Part shown: positions 1-5,808 of the stretch, one piece after another | Numbering within the stretch: the stretch's first letter is position 1 | Layout of the letters: every line of letters begins with the position of its first letter | Origin: Bacillota bacterium | GTDB taxonomy: Bacteria; Bacillota; Limnochordia; Darwinibacteriales; Darwinibacteriaceae | Assembly: GCA_012518325.1 (NCBI GenBank) | Contig: JAAYSR010000142.1 | Location: 1 to 5,808, forward strand | DNA: 5,808 nucleotides | Direction: 5' to 3' | The notes under the pieces: model-generated | What the model was told of the DNA's origin: nothing | The model's input: only the letters and a program-made list of their open reading frames with translations | The model's database searches: none | Made by a program: the position numbers and the translations under genes

Positions 1-611
1 CCTCCACCGACTAGAGTGTCATTGATGGAAGAAGCAGCTGACGTCCTATAGTGCTTAATCGTTCCTTGGAGGCCCAATCCGGCGATAATTTCGTATGTCG
101 CGGTTGCCCTTGCGGAGATCAGACTCCCCGACGTATTTGCAGCCGCTCCTTGATACTTGGGAGCAAAGCTTACATCTGCTGTCAGCGACAGTTTGGGCAT
201 AGGCAGGAACTTAAAGCCAAACTTCCCGTAAATGCCTTGTCCAGCGAGGGGATCAGCGTCGCCCGTTTTTGTGGTTAACCTGAGAAAGCCCCCTCCGACA
301 AAAACCTTTAAATCGCCATCGTTGACAGGGCGATACAACCCCCCGACACTGAGCAGACTGCGGCTTTCACCTGCCGACCCGCCGTTGTCGCCATCGCTGT
401 CTGTTTTCGAGTTAGTGGTCAGGAATGATCCGTCCACGAAGAAGTGGTCTATTAGTTCGATCATGGCATGGGCGGCAAAACCCCGCTGTTTTGACCCTCC
501 AGCACTCAACAGGTAGCTGGCATCACCCTCAAACGATACAGCCCTAGCCGCGAAGTTTATTGAAACAAAGAGAATGCACAGCGCGACAAAAAACAAGATT
601 GGTTTTTTCAC
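1..611 (-). CDS. Putative outer-membrane beta-barrel protein, 3' end cut by window edge
   Basis: This open frame of 203 codons starts at GTG (611-609) and runs off the left edge without a stop, so the C-terminus is missing. GGAGG lies 9 bases upstream of the GTG, which decides the start. The next in-frame Met (residue 50) would remove the signal peptide. Residues 1-24 form a signal peptide: MKKP, a hydrophobic core to about residue 18, and a probable signal peptidase I site after ARA24. The mature part alternates hydrophobic and polar residues with aromatic and Gly-rich turns, as in short transmembrane beta-strands (for example around residues 101-110, LKVFVGGGFL, and 127-136, IYGKFGFKFL). 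A polar, Asp/Gly-rich stretch at 70-83 looks like an exposed loop. The protein shares its layout with the divergent neighbour at 745-1446. The precise family is not recognised. A YfaZ-like or generic OMP beta-barrel family is possible, and its function is unknown. Confidence 0.8.
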   Translation of the reverse strand, partial: MKKPILFFVALCILFVSINFAARAVSFEGDASYLLSAGGSKQRGFAAHAMIELIDHFFVDGSFLTTNSKTDSDGDNGGSAGESRSLLSVGGLYRPVNDGDLKVFVGGGFLRLTTKTGDADPLAGQGIYGKFGFKFLPMPKLSLTADVSFAPKYQGAAANTSGSLISARATATYEIIAGLGLQGTIKHYRTSAASSINDTLVGG

Positions 612-620
612 GATATCTGC

Positions 621-625
621 CCTCC
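621..625 (-). promoter_or_regulatory. Ribosome binding site for the GTG-started barrel gene
   Basis: The minus strand reads GGAGG here (GGAGGGC in full context), 9 bases before the GTG at 611. This is a near-perfect Shine-Dalgarno match at normal spacing, and it supports a GTG start over any downstream ATG. Confidence 0.75.
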
Positions 626-728
626 AATGAAGTTTGTTAAACAGTTCTCGAAAGAGAGTGCAAAACCTTCCTGGACAAGCAGGTATTAGGTGCCTTAACC
701 TCGAATTAGAATCGTGTTAAAAGCCATC

Positions 729-735
729 AAGGAGG
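729..735 (+). promoter_or_regulatory. Ribosome binding site for the 745-1446 gene
   Basis: AAGGAGG is a full consensus Shine-Dalgarno sequence and lies 9 bases before the ATG at 745. It fixes the start and indicates efficient translation initiation. Confidence 0.85.
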
Positions 736-744
736 CCTGCTGAT

Positions 745-1446
745 ATGCGTAAGAAAAAAGTACATGGTTTGCCTGTCTTGGTCTTGTGCTGCATATTGAT
801 CGCTGCATTAACTCAAAGTGCGTCTGCAGAACTTTTGGCCGGAGTCCAGCTGGGCTACGGACAAGCCCGGTACTCACAGATTCTAGGCGAGAAGGGGACC
901 TCCAGCACAGAGTGGTCCAGCAGTCTCTGGGCTAGATACCCCTATGAGGACGTACTGATTTCAGCTTTATACCAAGGCAGCCTTGGTCTGCAGGGCTTCA
1001 GCTCGAGCAGGCATCTGGCCCATGCCGGTGTAAGCTATCTCTTCCTGGAAGAGGATATGTTGAAGGTATACGGCGGTATAGGCTATAACCTGGTTTCGGC
1101 CAAGCTGCCTGTGACCGGCGATGAACATAATACCTTCACCGGCCACGGTTTTACCGGCCAAGTCGTTATGGATATCGAAATTACTGATGAGCTGTGGACC
1201 TCAGCTACAGTCATTGCCAATCCCTGGGCAAAGTGGTCCCACACCCTCCCCGGCCTCACCAAGCATGTAGACGCATCTGGTTCTGCCTTTGCCTATAAAC
1301 TGGAGCTTAATTACGACTTCTCCGAAGAGTTCAGTGCCCACTTAAGTCTTCTGGGCAATACGTTCAGTGTTCCCAAGTACGAAGACACCGGGCAAACCAA
1401 GGGATCATCGGTGAGCATCAATCTGGGTGTGACCCGGGAATTCTAG
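745..1446 (+). CDS. Putative outer-membrane beta-barrel protein
   Basis: This complete gene of 233 codons has a consensus AAGGAGG ribosome binding site. Residues 1-28 are a classical signal peptide: MRKKK, a hydrophobic core at about 9-22, and a probable signal peptidase I site after SASA28. The two Cys residues at 15-16 sit inside the core and do not form a lipobox. The mature protein of about 205 residues is rich in Gly, Ser and aromatics, has many alternating-residue segments (for example AGVSYLFLEED and LKVYGGIGYNLV at 94-117), and ends in REF. A C-terminal Phe is typical of barrels inserted by the BAM machinery. The size would suit a barrel of about 8-10 strands. Its LKVY/Gly-turn/G-H-G pattern parallels the divergent neighbour. 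The family is not certain: YfaZ-like or a generic OMP beta-barrel is plausible. Substrate or role is unknown. The gene is followed by a strong terminator, so it is probably monocistronic. Confidence 0.85.
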   Translation: MRKKKVHGLPVLVLCCILIAALTQSASAELLAGVQLGYGQARYSQILGEKGTSSTEWSSSLWARYPYEDVLISALYQGSLGLQGFSSSRHLAHAGVSYLFLEEDMLKVYGGIGYNLVSAKLPVTGDEHNTFTGHGFTGQVVMDIEITDELWTSATVIANPWAKWSHTLPGLTKHVDASGSAFAYKLELNYDFSEEFSAHLSLLGNTFSVPKYEDTGQTKGSSVSINLGVTREF

Positions 1447-1467
1447 TTCAGCTATTTGCCCGCAACG

Positions 1468-1500
1468 ACTGAGGCCCCGCATCGGGGCCTCAGTTTTTCT
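1468..1500 (+). terminator. Rho-independent terminator of the barrel gene
   Basis: A perfect 11-bp GC-rich stem (CTGAGGCCCCG at 1469-1479, CGGGGCCTCAG at 1483-1493) closes on a 3-base CAT loop and is followed by five T residues (1494-1498). An A-T pair at 1468/1494 can extend it. It lies 22 bases after the barrel gene stop. The T tract is on the plus strand only. Read from the uvrC side the hairpin is the same but has no U tract, so it may stop uvrC transcripts less well. Confidence 0.93.
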
Positions 1501-1528
1501 GCACTTAGGTATCTGTACATTTGGACGA

Positions 1529-3376
1529 TTAGTCCTGTTTCAAATACTGATAGATCTCTTCTGCCAGTTTGGCGCTGATGCCTTCCACTTCCATCAGCTC
1601 CTCCGGTGTGGCTGAGCGAACCTTCTTGATGGTGCCAAAATGCCTGATCAGGGCCTTTTTGCGCTTTGGTCCGACACCGGGAATGCCGTCGAGGACGGAG
1701 CCCCTGGCAGCCCTCCCCCGCAAATTGCGGTGATAGGTGAGGGCAAAGCGATGTGCTTCATCTCGAATCTTACGCAATAAAAGCAGGCCGGGCGAGTCAT
1801 TGGGCAGGATCACAGGCTGTGATCTCCCCTCCAGGAAGATCTCTTCCCTTTTTTCGGCTAAAGAAAGGAAAGGCATAATCAGGCCCAGTTCGTCCCTGAC
1901 TTCCAGGGCCACTCCAAGCTGGCCCTTCCCCCCATCAATTAGAATCAAATCGGGAAAGTGCGAGAATTTCTGTTCTGCTGTCCCTTCAGCCTGCTCCTGC
2001 AGTCCCCTCCTGAACCTGCGGCAGACAGCCTCCCGCATCGCAGCATAGTCGTTAGGAGAACCCTCCACACCCCGAATCCTAAACCTGCGGTAGTCAGAGG
2101 TCTTAAAGTCTCCGTTTTCCCAAACTACGAGGGAAGCAACCACATTGGTGCCCTGCAAATTTGAGATGTCAAAGGCTTCGATGCGCTCAGGCGGCTCAGG
2201 CAGGTCTGTAAGCTCCTGCAGATCCTGCATAGCCCGTTCAATTGCCCTTTGCTTAAAGGTGCTGTGTGTCCGGGTTTCATCCAGGACGATCTGGGCATTT
2301 TTCATCGCCAGATCCAATAGCTGCTTCTTGGCGCCGCGCTGCGGCGTGCGCAAGTACACCCGCCGGCCTCGAAGGGATCCCAGCCAGCCTTCGAGAACCT
2401 CCGGTTCAGGGAGGGGAACAGGTGTAAGCACTTCACGAGGTACATAAGAGGCCTCTTCATAGTACTGCTGCAGAAATGCCCGGAGTATTTCCGACTCCTC
2501 TTCGTCCGCTGCGCATTCCAGAAGGAAGTGGTCCCGCCCAATCAGCTTGCCTGAACGTACAAAAAACACCTGTACACATGCTAGTTCACCATAGCGGGCA
2601 TAACCTACGTAGTCCTGATCCTCGGCATGGTCGGCTACGATTTTCTGCTTCTCAGCCAAGGTTTGCAGACCCCGAATCTGATTGCGGAATCGGGCGGCTT
2701 TCTCATACTCAAGCTTGGCTGCAGCTTCATGCATTTTCCTGGTCAGATCCGGTATGAGTCGATCAATGCGGCCCTCCAGGAACATGATCACCTCGCCGAT
2801 CATCTCCCCGTACTTTTCCTTGCTGACCAGGCCGGCACAGGGGCCCAGGCAGCGCCCGATGTGGTAATTCAAACAGGGGCGCCCCTGCCCGCCTTCCTCA
2901 ATCACCTTGTTGCAGGTGCGAACCGGAAACAGGGTGCGCAGGAAAGACAGCGTCTTTTTGACCACTGTCACATCTGTGTAGGGGCCGAAATAGCGGGCTC
3001 CGTCCTTAAGGCGTTTGCGCACCATCAGCACCCGGGGGAAATCCTCCTGGACCGTCACTTTGATATACGGGTAGGTCTTGTCATCCTTCAGACGCACATT
3101 GTAACGGGGAGCGTGCTTCTTGATCAGGTTGTTTTCTAAGATCAGGGCTTCCACTTCAGAATCGGTGACAATGTACTCGAAATCGGCAATATTTTCCACG
3201 AGCATTTGCACCTTAATGGGATGAGCCTGAGACTTTTGAAAGTAAGATCGCACCCGGTTGCGCAGATTAACAGCCTTGCCTACATAGATTACCTCGCCGA
3301 CCTCGTTAAGCATAACATAGACACCTGGCGAAGCAGGCAGGTTGGCCAGTTTATGCTGGAGATCCACGGAGTTCAC
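1529..3376 (-). CDS. uvrC: UvrABC excinuclease subunit C
   Basis: UvrC makes both the 3' and 5' incisions around a lesion in nucleotide excision repair, after recruitment by the UvrB-DNA complex. The 615-residue protein is full length for the family. The N-terminal GIY-YIG nuclease (about 13-92) shows GVY at 18-20, YVGKA at 31-35, R39 and the expected metal-binding E76. Cys155, 168, 176 and 180 follow the spacing of the reported UvrC iron-sulfur cluster ligands. The UVR motif that pairs with UvrB lies near 218-238 (LEYEKAARF). The RNase H-like 5' nuclease has D403 (AFDIS), D481 (LIDGGKGQ) and H542 (RDEAHRFA). Tandem helix-hairpin-helix motifs occupy about 562-613 (GIPGVGPKRKKAL, then VEGISAKLAEEI). 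The start is GTG at 3376-3374 and overlaps the uvrA stop as GTGA. A second GTG three codons downstream is a less likely alternative. The stop is TAA. Confidence 0.97.
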   Translation of the reverse strand: MNSVDLQHKLANLPASPGVYVMLNEVGEVIYVGKAVNLRNRVRSYFQKSQAHPIKVQMLVENIADFEYIVTDSEVEALILENNLIKKHAPRYNVRLKDDKTYPYIKVTVQEDFPRVLMVRKRLKDGARYFGPYTDVTVVKKTLSFLRTLFPVRTCNKVIEEGGQGRPCLNYHIGRCLGPCAGLVSKEKYGEMIGEVIMFLEGRIDRLIPDLTRKMHEAAAKLEYEKAARFRNQIRGLQTLAEKQKIVADHAEDQDYVGYARYGELACVQVFFVRSGKLIGRDHFLLECAADEEESEILRAFLQQYYEEASYVPREVLTPVPLPEPEVLEGWLGSLRGRRVYLRTPQRGAKKQLLDLAMKNAQIVLDETRTHSTFKQRAIERAMQDLQELTDLPEPPERIEAFDISNLQGTNVVASLVVWENGDFKTSDYRRFRIRGVEGSPNDYAAMREAVCRRFRRGLQEQAEGTAEQKFSHFPDLILIDGGKGQLGVALEVRDELGLIMPFLSLAEKREEIFLEGRSQPVILPNDSPGLLLLRKIRDEAHRFALTYHRNLRGRAARGSVLDGIPGVGPKRKKALIRHFGTIKKVRSATPEELMEVEGISAKLAEEIYQYLKQD

Positions 3377-5808
3377 TCCCGATTCCTCCTTAGCAGCCGT
3401 TCATCATTGAGCACTTTTTTCAAATACTGTCCTGTATAGGATTCCGGAACCTCAGCCACTTCTTCCGGCGTGCCCTGGGCCACGATCATTCCGCCGCGGT
3501 GACCCCCTTCAGGCCCTAAATCGATGACATAGTCCGCGGTCTTGATCACATCAAGATTGTGTTCAATGACAAGCACAGTATCTCCCGCGTCCACAAGCCG
3601 CTCCAACACTGTCAGCAGCTTGCGGATATCTTCAAAGTGGAGCCCGGTTGTGGGTTCATCCAAGAGATACAAAGTCTTGCCGTTGCTCCTGCGGCTCAGT
3701 TCTGTTGCCAGCTTGACCCGCTGTGCTTCTCCGCCGGAGAGCTGGGTAGCCGGCTGACCAAGTTTAATATAGCCTAAACCCACATCGTACAGGGTCTGCA
3801 TGCGGCGATGGATCTTGGGAACGTTCTTGAAGAACTCTACCGCCTCTTCCACCTGCATATCCAGGACATCAGCGATGGACTTGCCCTTGTACTTTACTTC
3901 CAGCGTTTCCCTGCCGTAGCGTCTGCCCTTGCAGACCTCGCAGGGTACGTAGACATCGGGCAGAAAGTGCATTTCGATTTTGATAATGCCGTCACCCTTG
4001 CAGGCCTCACAGCGTCCTCCCTTGACATTGAAGCTGAAGCGGCCCTTGCTGTAACCGCGCATTTTCGCTTCGTTAGTCATGGCGAAGAGCTCCCGGATCC
4101 CGTCGAAGGCGCCAGTATAGGTGGCTGGATTTGATCTCGGCGTTCTTCCGATTGGCGATTGGTCAATTTCAATCACTTTGTCAATGTGTTCCAGACCTTC
4201 AACAGCATCGTGCTCGCCGGGCTTGGCACGGGAACCGTACATAACCTGGCTCAGTTTCTTATAGAGGATTTCATTGACCAGGGTGCTCTTGCCGGAGCCG
4301 GAAACCCCGGTAACTGCTACAAACACTCCCAAGGGAATCTTTACATCCAGGTTCTTCAAATTGTTCTCCCTAGCTCCCCTGATCGTCAGCCAGTTGCCGT
4401 TGGGCCGGCGGCGCTTTCTAGGAACTCTGATCACCCTGTCCCCCTTCAGGTATTGACCGGTGATAGACTCAGGTTCTGCACAGATGTCCTCCCAGGGTCC
4501 TGCCGCAACCACTTCCCCGCCATGGCTGCCTGCGCCGGGGCCCATGTCGATAATCCAGTCGGCCTCCGCCATCGTCTCTTCATCATGCTCAACTACTATT
4601 AATGTGTTGCCTAAGTCTCTTAACTCTTTTAGCGACTGCAAAAGCTTGCCGTTGTCCCGCTGATGCAGGCCGATGCTGGGCTCGTCCAGGATGTACAGAA
4701 CCCCCATCAGCCTTGAGCCAACCTGGGTCGCCAGCCGTATACGCTGTGCCTCTCCCCCTGAGAGTGTTGCAGACGCCCGGCTGAGGGCCAGATAGTCCAG
4801 GCCTACATTAACCAGAAAGCTGAGGCGTTCCCGAATTTCCTTGACAATCTGCCGCGCAATGAACTCTTCCCTGGGCGTCAGCTGCAGGGACGCAAAGAAG
4901 TCCAGGCACTCCTGAATGGAGAAATCCGTGACCTCCATAATATTCTTGCCGCCCACCGTCACGCCAAGAATCTCCGGGCGGAGGCGCTTGCCATTGCATT
5001 CGTTGCAGGTGCGAATGCTCATATACTGCTCCACATCCTGCCTGACCCACTCGGAGGTGCTCTCCAGATAGCGCCTTCTCAAAAAGCCGATCAAACCGTC
5101 AAAGGTGGACTCATACATCCTCTCCCGTCCGGCAACGTTCGTATAGTAAAAACTGATCAGTTCATCACCAAGCCCATAGAGGATAATGTTCAGCTGATCT
5201 CCGGGCAGCTCCTTTAAAGGAACCTTGGTGTCAATCCCGTACGTTTCACAAACCTTTTCTAAAATAGCGGTTCTCCAGCGGCTCTTGCTGTTGCGCCACG
5301 GAATCAGGCCGCCGTCGTCTATGGATAAATCCAGATCCAGCATCAGATCCGGATCCAGTTCCTGCTTGGTTCCCAGGCCTTCACAGCCTGGGCAGGCGCC
5401 AAAGGGGCTGTTGAAGGAAAACATGCGCGGCGCAAGCTCCTCCATGGAAATGCCGCAGTCAATGCAGGAGAACTTCTCACTGAACATGAGCTCCTCTCCG
5501 CCGATGACATCCACAAAGCTAATACCTTCGCCGTACTTGAGGGCCATCTGCACCGAATCTGCCAGGCGACCGGCAAGATCAGGCCTGACAACCAGACGGT
5601 CCACAACAATCTCAATGCTGTGCTTTTTGTTCTTGTCCAAGTTCAGCTCATCACTGACTTCGCGGAGCTCCCCGTCGACTCTGATCCGTATAAATCCGTC
5701 CTTGGCAATTGTTTCAATTACCCTTTTGTGTTCTCCCTTTCTCCCCCTGACCACCGGAGCCAGGATTTGAATGCGTGTACCTTCCGGCAGTGCGAGGATC
5801 TGATCCAC
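3373..5808 (-). CDS. uvrA: UvrABC excinuclease subunit A, 5' end cut by window edge
   Basis: UvrA is the damage-sensing ABC-type ATPase that dimerises, scans DNA and loads UvrB. The visible 812 codons lack about 130 N-terminal residues, including the first Walker A. The edge GTG is an internal Val codon, not a start. In visible numbering, residues 1-105 cover the UvrB-binding region (APVVRGRKGEH at 17-27). A first zinc module uses C115, C118, C139 and C142. A further CxxC (C268, C271) follows the insertion domain. The first ABC signature is LSGGEAQR (349-356), with Walker B LYILDEPSIGLH (371-382) and His408. The second half has Walker A GVSGSGKST (501-509), a zinc finger C600/C603/C623/C626, signature LSGGEAQR (690-697), Walker B LYLLDEPTTGLH (713-724) and His750. 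All expected motifs in the visible part are intact. It is followed directly by uvrC in one operon. Its promoter lies outside the window. Confidence 0.97.
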   Translation of the reverse strand: MDQILALPEGTRIQILAPVVRGRKGEHKRVIETIAKDGFIRIRVDGELREVSDELNLDKNKKHSIEIVVDRLVVRPDLAGRLADSVQMALKYGEGISFVDVIGGEELMFSEKFSCIDCGISMEELAPRMFSFNSPFGACPGCEGLGTKQELDPDLMLDLDLSIDDGGLIPWRNSKSRWRTAILEKVCETYGIDTKVPLKELPGDQLNIILYGLGDELISFYYTNVAGRERMYESTFDGLIGFLRRRYLESTSEWVRQDVEQYMSIRTCNECNGKRLRPEILGVTVGGKNIMEVTDFSIQECLDFFASLQLTPREEFIARQIVKEIRERLSFLVNVGLDYLALSRASATLSGGEAQRIRLATQVGSRLMGVLYILDEPSIGLHQRDNGKLLQSLKELRDLGNTLIVVEHDEETMAEADWIIDMGPGAGSHGGEVVAAGPWEDICAEPESITGQYLKGDRVIRVPRKRRRPNGNWLTIRGARENNLKNLDVKIPLGVFVAVTGVSGSGKSTLVNEILYKKLSQVMYGSRAKPGEHDAVEGLEHIDKVIEIDQSPIGRTPRSNPATYTGAFDGIRELFAMTNEAKMRGYSKGRFSFNVKGGRCEACKGDGIIKIEMHFLPDVYVPCEVCKGRRYGRETLEVKYKGKSIADVLDMQVEEAVEFFKNVPKIHRRMQTLYDVGLGYIKLGQPATQLSGGEAQRVKLATELSRRSNGKTLYLLDEPTTGLHFEDIRKLLTVLERLVDAGDTVLVIEHNLDVIKTADYVIDLGPEGGHRGGMIVAQGTPEEVAEVPESYTGQYLKKVLNDERLLRRNRE
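3385..3391 (-). promoter_or_regulatory. uvrC ribosome binding site inside the uvrA 3' end
   Basis: The minus strand reads AAGGAGG within the last uvrA codons (the Leu-Arg-Arg of the C-terminal tail), 8 bases before the uvrC GTG. This supports the GTG start and translational coupling of uvrC to uvrA. Confidence 0.8.

Larger units (their letters stand above)
612..744. promoter_or_regulatory. Divergent intergenic region between the two barrel genes
   Basis: These 133 bases separate two genes transcribed away from each other, so both promoters should lie here. No full sigma-A type promoter stands out. The best -10-like boxes are TAGAAT (707-712, plus) and TCTAAT (710-705, minus). They overlap on opposite strands, and neither has a good -35 box at 16-18 bases. 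TGGACA (672-677, plus) resembles a -35 box but has no matching -10 at the right distance. Possible operator or hairpin elements are TCTC-GAAA-GAGA (646-657), GTTT-gtt-AAAC (632-642), and separated inverted TTAAC (695-699) and GTTAA (716-720). The presence of promoters is inferred from gene orientation. The individual boxes are weak. Confidence 0.4.

Noticed and set aside
51..516. Plus-strand open frames at 51-278 and 232-516
   Set aside because: They overlap each other and lie antisense to the minus-strand frame with a signal peptide and ribosome binding site. Their composition is Pro/Ser/Arg-rich and shows no domain, so they are shadows.
672..712. A sigma-A promoter built from TGGACA (672-677) and TAGAAT (707-712)
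   Set aside because: The spacing is 29 bases, far beyond the usual 16-18, so the two boxes cannot form one promoter.
695..877. Minus-strand 60-residue open frame across the start of the plus-strand barrel gene
   Set aside because: It is antisense to the well-supported gene at 745, covers its ribosome binding site, and has no recognisable features of its own.
4159..4602. Long plus-strand frames inside uvrA and uvrC (such as 4159-4602, 2627-3139 and 5225-5770)
   Set aside because: They are antisense to highly conserved, motif-complete uvrA and uvrC coding sequence. Long antisense frames are expected from codon bias at this GC content.
5806..5808. GTG at the right edge as the uvrA start codon
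   Set aside because: The frame begins mid-domain, without the first Walker A and about 130 residues of the usual N-terminus. The GTG is an internal Val codon created by the window edge.
1..5808. CRISPR arrays, insertion sequences, tRNA/rRNA genes or a phage or defence system
   Set aside because: No regularly spaced direct repeats, transposase motifs, terminal inverted repeats or structured RNA gene signatures were seen, and every large open frame is accounted for by the four genes.

Overview
The window shows four protein genes and no RNA genes, mobile elements or CRISPR arrays. The right two thirds (1529-5808) is the minus-strand nucleotide excision repair pair uvrA-uvrC. uvrA lacks its 5' end because the gene runs off the right edge. 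uvrC is complete, and its GTG start overlaps the uvrA TGA by four bases. UvrA recognises damage as an ATPase dimer that loads UvrB. UvrC is then recruited and makes the two incisions. uvrB is not in the window.

The left third holds two divergent genes for secreted proteins that look like small outer-membrane beta-barrels. The plus-strand gene (745-1446) is complete and ends in Phe. The minus-strand gene (611 to beyond base 1) uses a GTG start and is cut by the left edge. The two proteins share a layout: signal peptide, an LKV-F/Y strand followed by a Gly-rich turn, then a G-x-G strand start. They look like distant paralogues. They share a 133-bp intergenic region that must hold both promoters. 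The plus-strand gene converges on uvrC, and a strong intrinsic terminator lies between them.

The organism is inferred, not proven. The AAGGAGG ribosome binding sites, GTG starts and the style of UvrC/UvrA suggest Bacillota. Two adjacent beta-barrel-like proteins, one with a C-terminal Phe, suggest an outer membrane. Together these fit a diderm Bacillota lineage of moderate GC (Limnochordia-like, for example), but the lineage cannot be fixed without a search. I found no evidence of a novel multi-gene system. The main points of interest are the divergent barrel pair and the GTG-started member of it, which an ATG-only gene search would miss.
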